Shown here piece after piece: positions 1 to 8,363 of a stretch of 64,000 nucleotides of DNA. The position numbers and the translations under genes are program-made. The stretch spans positions 1-64,000 of the forward strand of contig NZ_BKAH01000008.1 of NCBI RefSeq assembly GCF_007992455.1. Reading direction: 5' to 3'. How positions within the stretch are numbered: position 1 is the stretch's first letter; every line of letters begins with the position of its first letter. The notes beneath the pieces are model-generated. The model ran no database searches, was not told where the DNA came from, and was given only the letters and a program-made list of their open reading frames with translations. The DNA is from Microbacterium saccharophilum (lineage in GTDB: Bacteria > Actinomycetota > Actinomycetes > Actinomycetales > Microbacteriaceae).

Positions 1-30
1 GATCGCGGGGAAACGCCCGGAGCGCGGTGG

Positions 31-60
31 CGCGAGCTGGCGCGAGCTGGCGCGAGCTGG
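31..60. repeat. Three tandem copies of a 10-mer
   Basis: CGCGAGCTGG is repeated three times without interruption just downstream of the pilB-like stop codon. No reading frame of interest covers it. It may be simple slippage. Confidence 0.6.
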
Positions 61-88
61 CGCGCGCGAGGGTGTCCGCGCGAGCGGC

Positions 89-1759
89 TCAGATCGAGAC
101 GCGCAGCACTTCCTCGATGGTGGTGATGCCTTCGAGGACCTTGCTGAACCCGTCCTCGCGAAGGGGGATCATGCCCTCCTCGAGCGCCGCCTGCCGCAGC
201 TCCGTGCCGGTCGCATGGGCGACGATCAGCTGCTCGAGCCGCTCGCTCACCTCCATCACCTCGTGCAGCGCGACGCGCCCGCGGTAGCCGGTGCCGGAGC
301 AGTCCGAGCATCCGACGGCGCGGTACAGCACGGGCGGATCGAGCGGGTTGTGCGGGAACTTCACCGACGACAGCACGTCGCGCGACTCGGTGTACGCCTC
401 CCGGCACCGCACGCACAACCGCCGAGCCAGGCGCTGCGCGACCACGGCCGACAGCGCCGTCCCGACGAGGAACGGCTCGCAGCCGATCTCCGTCAGACGC
501 GTCAGTGCGCTGGGGGCGTCGTTCGTGTGCAGCGTCGACAGCACGAGGTGACCGGTCAGCGCCGCCTCGATGGAGATCGTCGCCGTCTCCTGATCGCGGA
601 TCTCGCCGACGAGCACGACGTCCGGGTCGGAGCGCAGAATCGAGCGCAGCGCCGCCTGGAAGGTCATTCCGGCGCGCGGGTTCACCTGCACCTGGTTGAT
701 GCCGGCCATCCGGTACTCGACGGGGTCCTCGACGGTGATGACGTTGATCCGCGGGTTCGCGACCGTGTTGAGCGCCGTGTAGAGCGTGGTCGACTTGCCC
801 GACCCGGTCGGGCCGGTCACGAGCACCATGCCGTGCGGACGTGTGATGGCGCCGCGGAACCGCTGCTCGTTGCGCATGGAGAAGCGCAGGTCGCCCATCG
901 TCAGCGACTGCGCCGAGCTGTCCAGGATGCGCATGACGATCTTCTCGCCCCACACCGTCGGCAGCGTCGCAAGACGCAGATCGATCTGGCGGCCGTCATG
1001 GTGCACCGAGAGGCGACCGTCCTGCGGCTTGCGACGCTCGGCGATGTCGACGGCGGCCATGATCTTCAGTCGCGACAGCACGCCGTCCTGGATGGCGCGG
1101 TCGGCCCGCTGCATCTCGTGCAGCACGCCGTCGATGCGGTACCGCACCGTGAGCTGCCGCTCGCCGGGCTCGATGTGGATGTCGCTCGCCCGGTCGTTGA
1201 TGGCCTGCGCGATGAGCAGGTTCACGAACCGCACGACGGGGGCGTCGTCGACACCCTCCTCGATCGACTCCGTCGCCGCGGCGCCCGAGTCGGCGGCGGC
1301 GATCTCGCCGATCTGCTCCGACAGGTCGATGAGTTCCTCGTCCGACCGCAGGAACCTGCCGAACATCGCCTCCAGCGCATCGGCGGCCACGACGACGGGG
1401 CGGATGTTCAGCTCGGTCGCCGTCGCGACGTCGTCGATCGCGATGAGGTCGGTGGGGTCCAGCATCCCGATCGTGAGACTGCGGCGGCCTCGCTCGACAG
1501 GGATGAGGTGGTAGCGGCGGCACAGGGATGCCGGCACAGTCGCGATCGTCTCGGCGCTGAGACCGGCAGAACCGAGGTCGACGAACGCATACCCGGTCTG
1601 CTCGGCGATGCCTTCCGCGATCTGCGTCTCGGTCACGAGGCGCGCCGCGACCAGCTGCTGGCGCAGCTCGGGGCCGTCGCCGAACTGCGCGACGGCATCC
1701 CACATGTCCTCGGCGCGAATGATCCCAGAGCGCACGAGGGTCTCGGCGAGTCCCTTCAC
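89..1759 (-). CDS. pilB: Type IV pilus / type II secretion assembly ATPase (PilB/GspE family)
   Basis: Hexameric cytoplasmic ATPase expected to power pilus or pseudopilus extension. About 556 aa from a GTG at 1759, preceded by a GA-rich ribosome site (AGGGGAAGGGG); a longer upstream reading is unlikely because it lacks family similarity. The N-terminal region (about residues 1-130) looks like the GspE N-domain. Walker A GPTGSGKST is near residues 316-324, the Walker B-type VVLVGEIRD near 381-389, and a zinc tetracysteine CVRC...CSDC follows near the C-terminus. These features separate it from PilT retraction ATPases, which lack the long N-domain. Other pilus genes presumably lie left of the window, downstream in its own direction, so the system type (competence pilus or other) cannot be judged here. 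Confidence 0.88.
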   Translation of the reverse strand: MKGLAETLVRSGIIRAEDMWDAVAQFGDGPELRQQLVAARLVTETQIAEGIAEQTGYAFVDLGSAGLSAETIATVPASLCRRYHLIPVERGRRSLTIGMLDPTDLIAIDDVATATELNIRPVVVAADALEAMFGRFLRSDEELIDLSEQIGEIAAADSGAAATESIEEGVDDAPVVRFVNLLIAQAINDRASDIHIEPGERQLTVRYRIDGVLHEMQRADRAIQDGVLSRLKIMAAVDIAERRKPQDGRLSVHHDGRQIDLRLATLPTVWGEKIVMRILDSSAQSLTMGDLRFSMRNEQRFRGAITRPHGMVLVTGPTGSGKSTTLYTALNTVANPRINVITVEDPVEYRMAGINQVQVNPRAGMTFQAALRSILRSDPDVVLVGEIRDQETATISIEAALTGHLVLSTLHTNDAPSALTRLTEIGCEPFLVGTALSAVVAQRLARRLCVRCREAYTESRDVLSSVKFPHNPLDPPVLYRAVGCSDCSGTGYRGRVALHEVMEVSERLEQLIVAHATGTELRQAALEEGMIPLREDGFSKVLEGITTIEEVLRVSI

Positions 1760-1781
1760 CGTTTCCCCTTCCCCTGGGGTT

Positions 1782-1787
1782 ATCCTA
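1782..1787 (-). promoter_or_regulatory. Probable -10 element of the pilB-like gene
   Basis: TAGGAT read on the minus strand, 22 bases before the GTG start and just upstream of the ribosome site. Inferred from position and the TANNNT consensus only. Confidence 0.4.
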
Positions 1788-1904
1788 TGCGGCTGGTGGC
1801 ACGGATGTGAACACTGAGATTCGTGTGACTTCCGTGACGGATGAGAAAGACGCGCGACCCCGCCCGCCCCTGTCAACCCCCGCCGCTCGATCCGCGCGCC
1901 TCGA

Positions 1905-1910
1905 TAGCCT
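1905..1910 (+). promoter_or_regulatory. -10 element, near-leaderless start of the YihY gene
   Basis: TAGCCT ends 6 bases before the ATG at 1917, so transcription should begin at or next to the start codon. No Shine-Dalgarno sequence is present. Confidence 0.5.
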
Positions 1911-1916
1911 GGCGCG

Positions 1917-2927
1917 ATGAACCTGCAGCGGATCACGGCCTGGGTCCTCTCCAAGAAGATCGTCCGCGCCTACCTGCGCTACAGCGAGCACCGCGGCCCC
2001 ATGCTCGCCGACAGCGTCACCTACCGCACCCTCTTCAGCGTCTTCGCTGGAGTGCTCCTCGGCTTCTCGATCGCCGGACTCTGGCTCGCCGGCAACCCGG
2101 ACGCCATGGACGCGATCGTCGAGGCGGTCGACAACGTCATCCCCGGCCTCGTCGGCGAGAACGGGCTCATCGACCCCGCCGAGGTGAGCGCCCCGCTCAG
2201 CCTGTCCTTCGCCGGGGTCCTCTCGGCCATCGGCCTCATCGGCGCCGCGATCGGCGCCATCGGGTCGCTGCGCACCGCGATGCGCATCATCGCCGACAAG
2301 CTCACGGAGGACACCCTCTTCATCTGGGTCCTGCTGCGGAACCTCGTCCTCGCCATCGGCATCGGCGCCGCCCTCGGCGCCTCGGCCGGCGTCACGTTCG
2401 TCGGCGCCGCCGGCCTCGGGCTCATCGGCGATCTCCTCGGGCTCTCCGAGGACAATCCGCTCATCGTCTTCGGCGGGCGGGCGTTCACGATCGCCGTCAC
2501 CTTCCTGCTGGATGCCGTCGCCATCGCCGTACTCTTCCGCTTCCTCTCCGGCGTCAAGGCCCGCGCCCGCACGGTCATCGCCGGCTCCCTGCTCGGCGCC
2601 GTCGGGCTCACCGTCCTCCAGCAGCTCTCCGGCCTCTTCGTCGGCGGCGCCGGCTCGAACCCGCTGCTCGCGTCGTTCGCATCGCTCATCGCGCTGCTGC
2701 TGTGGTTCAACCTCTCGGCGCAGGTGATCCTCATCGCGACGTCCTACATCGTCACGGGCGTCGAAGAGGATGCCGACCGCGTCCGCGCCCGCTACGGCGC
2801 GAAGACATTCCTGCAGCGGCGCGTCCGCAAGGCCGAGGATGCCGTGCAGCTCGCGACCGACGAACTGCGCGCGGCGCGCACCGCCGAGGCGGAGGAACGC
2901 CGCAAGGCCGAGGCCACGTCGAAGTGA
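1917..2927 (+). CDS. YihY/BrkB-family inner membrane protein
   Basis: 336 aa polytopic membrane protein. Around six hydrophobic segments are visible (for example near residues 40-60, 96-120, 140-165, 185-210, 220-245 and 255-280), with the conserved early pattern in which a polar helix (LADSVTYRTLFS) precedes the first segment. The C-terminal 50 residues are highly charged (KAEDAVQ...EERRKAEATSK) and cytosolic. The family was once annotated as ribonuclease BN or virulence factor BrkB, but its biochemical role is unsettled. It stands alone between the divergent pilB-like gene and glgP. Confidence 0.85.
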   Translation: MNLQRITAWVLSKKIVRAYLRYSEHRGPMLADSVTYRTLFSVFAGVLLGFSIAGLWLAGNPDAMDAIVEAVDNVIPGLVGENGLIDPAEVSAPLSLSFAGVLSAIGLIGAAIGAIGSLRTAMRIIADKLTEDTLFIWVLLRNLVLAIGIGAALGASAGVTFVGAAGLGLIGDLLGLSEDNPLIVFGGRAFTIAVTFLLDAVAIAVLFRFLSGVKARARTVIAGSLLGAVGLTVLQQLSGLFVGGAGSNPLLASFASLIALLLWFNLSAQVILIATSYIVTGVEEDADRVRARYGAKTFLQRRVRKAEDAVQLATDELRAARTAEAEERRKAEATSK

Positions 2928-2941
2928 CATCACAGTGATGT
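2927..2941. promoter_or_regulatory. 15-base palindrome before glgP
   Basis: ACATCAC-A-GTGATGT is a perfect dyad with 7-base arms around one base, starting at the last base of the YihY stop codon. A shorter dyad GATGT-AA-ACATC overlaps its right edge. This looks like a repressor site rather than a terminator, since the arms are AT-containing and nothing T-rich follows. Confidence 0.4.
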
Positions 2942-2960
2942 AAACATCTCGGATATTCAC

Positions 2961-2985
2961 GCTGGGAACGGTCACAGTTCCCAGC
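2961..2985. promoter_or_regulatory. 9-base inverted repeat in the glgP promoter region
   Basis: GCTGGGAAC, a 7-base loop, then GTTCCCAGC: perfect arms at 2961-2969 and 2977-2985. It covers the position expected for the -35 of the candidate -10 TACCGT (2995-3000). It could be an operator controlling glycogen breakdown or a small hairpin. Confidence 0.45.
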
Positions 2986-3006
2986 CGCAGTGTGTACCGT
3001 CGTACC

Positions 3007-5514
3007 GTGCCTGAGAACCCTAACTCGCCCGCCACCCACCCCCTCGGAGCGACGCACCCGCTCGCCCTCGCTCCGGTCACCGGACCTGCCAGCTCCGTCG
3101 ACGGCTTCGTACGGCAGTTCCTCCGGAACCTCAACTACGAACGCGGCGTGCCGCTGTCCGCCTCGAGCGTCAACGACCGCTACTTCGCGCTCGCGATGAC
3201 GGTGCGCGACTACCTCATGGCGCGGTGGCTGGAAGACCTCCGTCGTCAGCGCGAGACGAAGCCGAAGGGCGTCTGCTACCTCTCCGCCGAGTACCTCCTC
3301 GGGCGCCAGCTCGACAACAACCTCCTGGCCTCCGGTCTCGGCGAGATCGCCACCGAGGCGATGGCGCAGTGCGGCATCGACATCGACGAGATGCGCGCGC
3401 AGGAAGTCGAGCCGGGTCTCGGCAACGGTGGTCTCGGCCGCCTCGCCGCCTGCTTCATCGACTCGCTCGCCACCATGAGCGTCCCGAACGTCGGCTACGG
3501 CATCCGCTACGAGTACGGCATCTTCCGGCAGACCTTCGTCGACGGCCAGCAGGTCGAGCAGCCCGACGCGTGGCTCACCCTCGGCTCGCCGTGGGAGTTC
3601 CCGCACCCCGAGGGTGCCCGCAAGGTGGCCTTCGGCGGCCACACCGAGACGTACGACGACGGCGGCGTCACCCGCTCGCGCTGGGTGCCGGGCTGGCACG
3701 TCCAGGCCGTCCCCTACAACTACATGGTCCCCGGCTACCTCAACGGCCGCGTCAACACGCTGCGCCTGTGGAGCGCCGTCGCCACCGACGCGTTCGACCT
3801 GCGCATCTTCAACTCCGGCGACTACGAAGAGGCCGTCCGCGCGCAGACGTTCGCGGAGAACATCTCCAAGGTGCTCTACCCGGAGGACTCCACACCCCAG
3901 GGCAAGGAGCTGCGCCTCCAGCAGCAGTACTTCTTCGTCGCGGCATCCATCAGCGACTTCCTCGCCACGACGCTCGGCGACGACGACATCGCGACGCTGC
4001 CCGACCGGGTCATCTTCCAGCTCAACGACACGCACCCCGTCATCGCCGTCCCCGAGCTCATGCGCGTGCTGGTCGACGAGCGCCACCTCGAGTGGGATGC
4101 CGCGTGGGAGATCACGAAGCAGTGCTTCGCGTACACCTGCCACACGCTGCTGCCCGAGGCCCTCGAAGTCTGGTCGGTCGACCTCCTCGGCCGCCTCCTG
4201 CCGCGCCACCTCGAGATCATCTACCGCATCAACGACGACTTCCTCGACGAGGTGCGCGAGCGTTTCGGCGACGACGAGATGCGCATCCGCAACATGTCGA
4301 TCATCTCCGAGTTCCCGGAGCGCTCCGTGCGGATGGCGTACCTCGCGACGGTCGCCGGCTCCAAGGTGAACGGCGTCGCCGAGCTGCACTCCCAGCTGCT
4401 GCGCGACAAGGTCCTGCCCGACTTCAACGAGTTCTTCCCGGGCAAGTTCACCAACGTCACCAACGGCATCACCCCGCGCCGCTTCGTGCGCCTCGCGAAC
4501 CCCGGCCTGTCCGAGCTCATCACCGAGGCCATCGGCACCGGCTGGCTCACCGACCTCGAGCGCCTCCGCGAGCTCGAGTCCTACGCCGAGAACCCCGACT
4601 TCCGCGCCGCGTTCGGCGAGGTGAAGGCCGCGAACAAGCGCCGCCTCAACGAGGTGCTCTTCGAGCGGGACGGCTTCGAGGTCAGCGACGGGCACATGCT
4701 CGACGTCATGGTCAAGCGCCTGCACGAGTACAAGCGCCAGATGCTCAAGGTGCTGCACATCGTCACGCAGTACGAGAGCATCACGTCGGGCCGCGTCGAA
4801 GCAGCCGACATCCAGCCCCGCACCTTCATCTTCGGCGCGAAGGCGGCGCCCGGCTACGCGATGGCCAAGCGCATCATCCACCTCGTCAATGCGGTGGGCT
4901 CGGTCGTCAACGCCGATCCGCGCGTCGAAGGGCGCCTGAAGGTGCTCTTCCCGCCGAACTACAACGTCACGCTCGCCGAGCGCGTCATCCCCGCCGCCGA
5001 CCTGTCCGAGCAGATCTCGCTCGCCGGCAAGGAGGCCTCCGGCACCGGCAACATGAAGTTCGCCCTCAACGGCGCGCTCACGATCGGCACGGACGACGGC
5101 GCCAACGTCGAGATCCGCGAGCTCGTCGGGGACGACAACTTCTTCCTGTTCGGGATGAGCGAGCCGCAGGTCGAGGACCTGTGGGCGGCGGGCTACAAGC
5201 CGGCCGACTTCTACCAGGCCGACGACAACCTCCGCCGCGCCATGGACCTCATCGCCTCGGGCGCGTTCTCCGACGGCGACAAGTCGGTCTTCGAGCCGAT
5301 CGTGTCGAACCTGCTCTACGACGACCGCTTCATGGTGCTCGCCGACTACTCGTCGTACATCGCCGCGCAGGCGCGGGTGGATGCCGCCTACGCCGACACC
5401 GACGCGTGGACCCGGTCCGCGATCCTCAACGTCGCGCGCTGCGGGTTCTTCTCGTCCGACCGCTCGATGCGCGACTACATCGACCGCATCTGGCACACGC
5501 CCCCGATGCTCTGA
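3007..5514 (+). CDS. glgP: Glycogen (alpha-glucan) phosphorylase
   Basis: Pyridoxal-phosphate enzyme that removes glucose-1-phosphate from the ends of glycogen or maltodextrin. About 835 aa, the usual length. Hallmarks: CYLSAEYLLGR near residue 90, EPGLGNGGLGRLAACF near 135-150, and the PLP-lysine region KEASGTGNMKFALNG near 675-690. It belongs to the glycogen/maltodextrin phosphorylase branch that keeps the N-terminal region, not the short GlgP-type form. I chose the GTG at 3007 because TACCGT ends 6 bases before it, which matches the near-leaderless promoters elsewhere in the window; a GTG at 2992 is the alternative. Dyads just upstream suggest regulation. It is monocistronic and convergent with the glutamine amidotransferase. 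Confidence 0.95.
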   Translation: MPENPNSPATHPLGATHPLALAPVTGPASSVDGFVRQFLRNLNYERGVPLSASSVNDRYFALAMTVRDYLMARWLEDLRRQRETKPKGVCYLSAEYLLGRQLDNNLLASGLGEIATEAMAQCGIDIDEMRAQEVEPGLGNGGLGRLAACFIDSLATMSVPNVGYGIRYEYGIFRQTFVDGQQVEQPDAWLTLGSPWEFPHPEGARKVAFGGHTETYDDGGVTRSRWVPGWHVQAVPYNYMVPGYLNGRVNTLRLWSAVATDAFDLRIFNSGDYEEAVRAQTFAENISKVLYPEDSTPQGKELRLQQQYFFVAASISDFLATTLGDDDIATLPDRVIFQLNDTHPVIAVPELMRVLVDERHLEWDAAWEITKQCFAYTCHTLLPEALEVWSVDLLGRLLPRHLEIIYRINDDFLDEVRERFGDDEMRIRNMSIISEFPERSVRMAYLATVAGSKVNGVAELHSQLLRDKVLPDFNEFFPGKFTNVTNGITPRRFVRLANPGLSELITEAIGTGWLTDLERLRELESYAENPDFRAAFGEVKAANKRRLNEVLFERDGFEVSDGHMLDVMVKRLHEYKRQMLKVLHIVTQYESITSGRVEAADIQPRTFIFGAKAAPGYAMAKRIIHLVNAVGSVVNADPRVEGRLKVLFPPNYNVTLAERVIPAADLSEQISLAGKEASGTGNMKFALNGALTIGTDDGANVEIRELVGDDNFFLFGMSEPQVEDLWAAGYKPADFYQADDNLRRAMDLIASGAFSDGDKSVFEPIVSNLLYDDRFMVLADYSSYIAAQARVDAAYADTDAWTRSAILNVARCGFFSSDRSMRDYIDRIWHTPPML

Positions 5515-5516
5515 TC

Positions 5517-5541
5517 GCGCGCCGCTGCGGCGGCGGCGCGC
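5517..5541. terminator. Probable bidirectional terminator between glgP and the amidotransferase
   Basis: GCGCGCCGC, 7-base loop, GCGGCGCGC: a perfect all-GC 9-base stem placed 3 bases after the glgP stop and facing the end of the convergent gene. There is no T tract, as is common in high-GC actinobacteria. Confidence 0.55.
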
Positions 5542-5557
5542 CGAGCGGGCAGCGCGC

Positions 5558-6289
5558 TCAGCGGGCGTAGCGCTGGGCGAACGTGCAGAGGATCTCGCCG
5601 GTGTGCGTCACCGGCATCCTCCGCACGGCCGCGAGCGTGTCCTCCAGCTCGTGGTCGGCGAAGTACCCGTGATCGGCGTACGCGTGGATGCGGGTCGTGA
5701 TGCCGTCGACGTCGAGCTCGGGGTGGAACTGCGTCGCGTAGACGTTCTGACCCACCCGGAACATCTGCACGGGGCAGCCGGGGGAGGTCGCGAGGAGCGT
5801 CGCCGACGGCGGGAGGACGCGGATCGCCTCCTTGTGGCCGACGAACGCCGTGAACGTGTCGGGCAGCGCCGCCAGCAGCGGGTCGCCGCGCCCCGCATCG
5901 GTGCGGGTCACCTCGATGACCGAGATGGGCTCCCGGTAGGTGCGGTCGATGACCGCCCCCTGGTGCGCCCCGACGGTGCCGACGCCGTAGCAGGCGCCCA
6001 GGAACGGGAAGTCGCGGGCGACGACCTCATCCAGGAGCGCGGCGAACTCCGCCTCCACCCGCCGCTGCACGGCGGACTTGCTCGCCGCCGGATCGGACGC
6101 GTTGAACGGCCCGCCGCCGACGAAGATGCCGGAGAGCGCATCCAGGTCTACCTCGGGCAGCGGCCCCGCCTCCATCCGCACCCGGACGAGGTCGCGCTCG
6201 TCGAGACCGGTGTAGCGCAGGAAGAGCCCGTACTCCTCGTCCGCCGGGACGTCCTCGGACCGCGTTGCGAGGAGGAGGAAGGGCTTCAC
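5558..6289 (-). CDS. Class I glutamine amidotransferase-like protein
   Basis: 243 aa stand-alone GATase domain. The catalytic triad is recognisable: nucleophile Cys in FLGACYGVG near residue 100, the His/Glu pair in QFHPEL near residue 188, and the oxyanion-loop FVGGGPF near residues 57-63. It resembles the GMP-synthase-like subgroup with no synthetase partner, whose substrates are mostly unknown. GTG start at 6289, ten bases after the LysR stop codon, so the two are probably co-transcribed. The physiological link to the LysR regulator or to valine degradation is not evident from sequence. Confidence 0.8.
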   Translation of the reverse strand: MKPFLLLATRSEDVPADEEYGLFLRYTGLDERDLVRVRMEAGPLPEVDLDALSGIFVGGGPFNASDPAASKSAVQRRVEAEFAALLDEVVARDFPFLGACYGVGTVGAHQGAVIDRTYREPISVIEVTRTDAGRGDPLLAALPDTFTAFVGHKEAIRVLPPSATLLATSPGCPVQMFRVGQNVYATQFHPELDVDGITTRIHAYADHGYFADHELEDTLAAVRRMPVTHTGEILCTFAQRYAR

Positions 6290-6299
6290 CCGCAGAAGT

Positions 6300-7235
6300 C
6301 TAGGCGGGCGCGGCGGCCTCCTCCGCCGCGGCGACCGGGGCCGCGTCGCCCTGCACGGCGCGGATGTGCGCCGTGATCGCCGCGAGCGTCTCCGCGACGG
6401 CGGGATTGCGCGGACCCTCGTCCCGCGCGACCGCCCAGTACGCCAGCGGATGCGAGAACGTCTCGGTCAGCACCGGGACGAGCCGCGCATCGGCGTCGCC
6501 CAGGAAGTCGGGGAGGATGCCGATGCCCGCCCCGGCCGCCGTCGCCGCGACGTGCGCGAACACGCTCGTCGACCGGATCGACGGGGGAGAGGCCGGCAGT
6601 TCCTGGATCGCGCGGTCGAGCTCGTCGACCTGCAGCGACGACTCGACGTAGTAGACGAGGGGATGCTCGGCGAGATCGGCGACGGATGCCGGCTCCCCGT
6701 GCGCGGTCAGGTACTCCGGCGTTGCGTACAGCCGCAGGTCGTAGGAGCACAGCGGCGTCGCGTACGCCCGCAGCACCTGCGGGCGGCCGACGACGATCTC
6801 GAGGTCGACGCCCGACCGGTTCTGCTGCGCGCGTCGCGTCGCGGCGAGCAGTTCGACGGCGAGCCGTGGATGCCGTTCGCGCAGCGCCGTCATGGCCGGG
6901 ACGAGGAAGACCGAGGTGAAGGCCTCCGGCGCCGCGATCCGCACCATCCCGTGCACGGCGTCGCCGTCCTCGTCGGCGACGAGCTCGCGGAGCGACCCCT
7001 CGATGCGCTGCGCGATCGCGACCGCGCGGCGGCCGAGATCGGTGACCTCCCACCCGCCCGTCGTCCGCACGAGCACGCGGCCCCCCATCGCGTGCTCGAG
7101 CGCGGCGATGCGCCGCGACACCGTCGAGTGGTTGACGCCGAGCACCTCGGCGGCCGCGGTGTACCGCCCGAGGCGCGCGACGGCGAGGAACGTCATGAGG
7201 GCATCGAGCGGCGGCTCGGGGGCAGCGGCGGGCAT
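6300..7235 (-). CDS. LysR-family transcriptional regulator
   Basis: 311 aa. N-terminal winged helix-turn-helix (about residues 12-70, with YTAAAEVLGVNHSTVSRRI as recognition region) and a C-terminal substrate-binding-like effector domain (about 95-295). The ATG at 7235 was chosen because it gives the standard LysR spacing to the HTH; the longer reading from 7283 adds no recognisable sequence. It is divergent from mmsB-mmsA across a 147-base gap that contains a good sigma-A promoter and a candidate operator, so it likely controls 3-hydroxyisobutyrate and valine degradation. This is inferred from context only. Confidence 0.85.
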   Translation of the reverse strand: MPAAAPEPPLDALMTFLAVARLGRYTAAAEVLGVNHSTVSRRIAALEHAMGGRVLVRTTGGWEVTDLGRRAVAIAQRIEGSLRELVADEDGDAVHGMVRIAAPEAFTSVFLVPAMTALRERHPRLAVELLAATRRAQQNRSGVDLEIVVGRPQVLRAYATPLCSYDLRLYATPEYLTAHGEPASVADLAEHPLVYYVESSLQVDELDRAIQELPASPPSIRSTSVFAHVAATAAGAGIGILPDFLGDADARLVPVLTETFSHPLAYWAVARDEGPRNPAVAETLAAITAHIRAVQGDAAPVAAAEEAAAPA

Positions 7236-7267
7236 GGGCCGAGTGTGCACCCGCGCACAGCCGGAGT

Positions 7268-7277
7268 GCAAGATTGC
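7268..7277. promoter_or_regulatory. Candidate LysR operator
   Basis: GCAAGATTGC, a dyad with the T-N-A character of LysR boxes, centred about 55 bases before the predicted mmsB transcription start. The position fits the recognition site of LysR activators. Not proven. Confidence 0.3.
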
Positions 7278-7291
7278 CACCACCGTGTGCG

Positions 7292-7320
7292 TTGATCCGC
7301 ATCGCGGGCCTGCTTAGCCT
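7292..7320 (+). promoter_or_regulatory. Sigma-A type promoter of mmsBA
   Basis: TTGATC (7292-7297), a 17-base spacer, and TAGCCT (7315-7320). Transcription should start near 7327, giving a leader of about 55 bases before the mmsB ATG. Confidence 0.6.
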
Positions 7321-7382
7321 GGGGGTGCGGCGCGGTCGAGGACGACCCGCCGGTGACCTTCGACGCTGCAGGGAGCACACAC

Positions 7383-8348
7383 ATGTCCACGATCGCCTGG
7401 ATCGGACTCGGCCACATGGGAGCGCCCATGACCGCCCACCTCGTCGCCGCCGGACACACCGTCCGCGGGGTCGACGTCAATCCCGCCGCCGCCGAGGCCG
7501 CCGCCGCCCGCGGCGTGCAGGTCGTCGGCTCGATCCGTGAGGCGCTCGACGGCGCCGACGCCTGCTTCACGTCGCTCCCCAAGCCCGAGCACGTGCGCCT
7601 CGTGTACGGCGGGGAGGACGGAGTCTTCGCGCACGCGACGCCCGGGACGCTGCTCCTGGACACCTCCACCGTCGACGTCGACACGTCGCACTGGTGCCAC
7701 GACGAAGCCGCCGCGCGCGGGCTGTCCTTCGTCGACGCCCCGATCTCCGGCGGCACGGCGGGCGCGGAGGCGCACACCCTCACCTTCATGCTCGGCGGCC
7801 GTCCGGACGACGTCGCGCGCGCCGCCGACCTCGTCGCCCCCATGGCCGGCAACGTCATCCGCTGCGGTGAGGCCGGCGCCGGCATCGCCGCGAAGCTCGT
7901 CAACAACATGATGCTGTTCATCTCCGTCATGGCGATGTCGGAGGGCTCGCAGCTCGCCGAGCAGCTGGGCCTGGACGCCAAGGTCTTCTGGGATGTCGCG
8001 AGCGTGTCCTCCGGCTCGTCCTGGGCCATGCGCACGTGGTACCCGGTACCCGGCGTCGTCGAGAAGGCGGCCGCCAACAACAACTTCGAGCCGACGTTCT
8101 CCGTCGACCTCGCCCGCAAGGACTGCGGCCTCGCGGTGCAGGCGGGGGAGGCCACCGGCGTGCACCTGCCCGCCGCCGAGCTCGCGCTCGCCCAGCTCGA
8201 CGAGCTCATCGCGGAGGGCCTCGGCGGCAAGGACTGCACTCTCGTCGCCAAGCTCGCCTCGCCCGACGGCACGCTGCGCGGCTACGACCCGTCCCGCGAC
8301 GCGGCGCCCGCCGCATCCGCCCCCACATCCGTCCCCGCATCCGCCTGA
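7383..8348 (+). CDS. mmsB: 3-hydroxyisobutyrate dehydrogenase
   Basis: NAD-dependent oxidation of 3-hydroxyisobutyrate to methylmalonate semialdehyde in valine catabolism. 321 aa. Rossmann motif GLGHMG at residues 8-13, family signature DAPISGG at 118-124, and catalytic Lys171 in GAGIAAKLVNNMM. The ATG at 7383 follows GGGAG; the upstream in-frame ATG at 7353 lacks a ribosome site. The C-terminal tail is Pro/Ala/Ser-rich (PAASAPTSVPASA). mmsA follows after 15 bases with its own strong ribosome site. Members of this family also act on related beta-hydroxyacids, but the mmsA neighbour supports this assignment. Confidence 0.92.
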   Translation: MSTIAWIGLGHMGAPMTAHLVAAGHTVRGVDVNPAAAEAAAARGVQVVGSIREALDGADACFTSLPKPEHVRLVYGGEDGVFAHATPGTLLLDTSTVDVDTSHWCHDEAAARGLSFVDAPISGGTAGAEAHTLTFMLGGRPDDVARAADLVAPMAGNVIRCGEAGAGIAAKLVNNMMLFISVMAMSEGSQLAEQLGLDAKVFWDVASVSSGSSWAMRTWYPVPGVVEKAAANNNFEPTFSVDLARKDCGLAVQAGEATGVHLPAAELALAQLDELIAEGLGGKDCTLVAKLASPDGTLRGYDPSRDAAPAASAPTSVPASA

Positions 8349-8363
8349 GCCCTGGAGGATTCC

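Noticed and set aside
2752-5496. 914-codon open frame antisense to glgP
   Set aside because: Shadow of the strong codon bias of glgP; its repetitive Val/Glu/Arg content matches no protein family.
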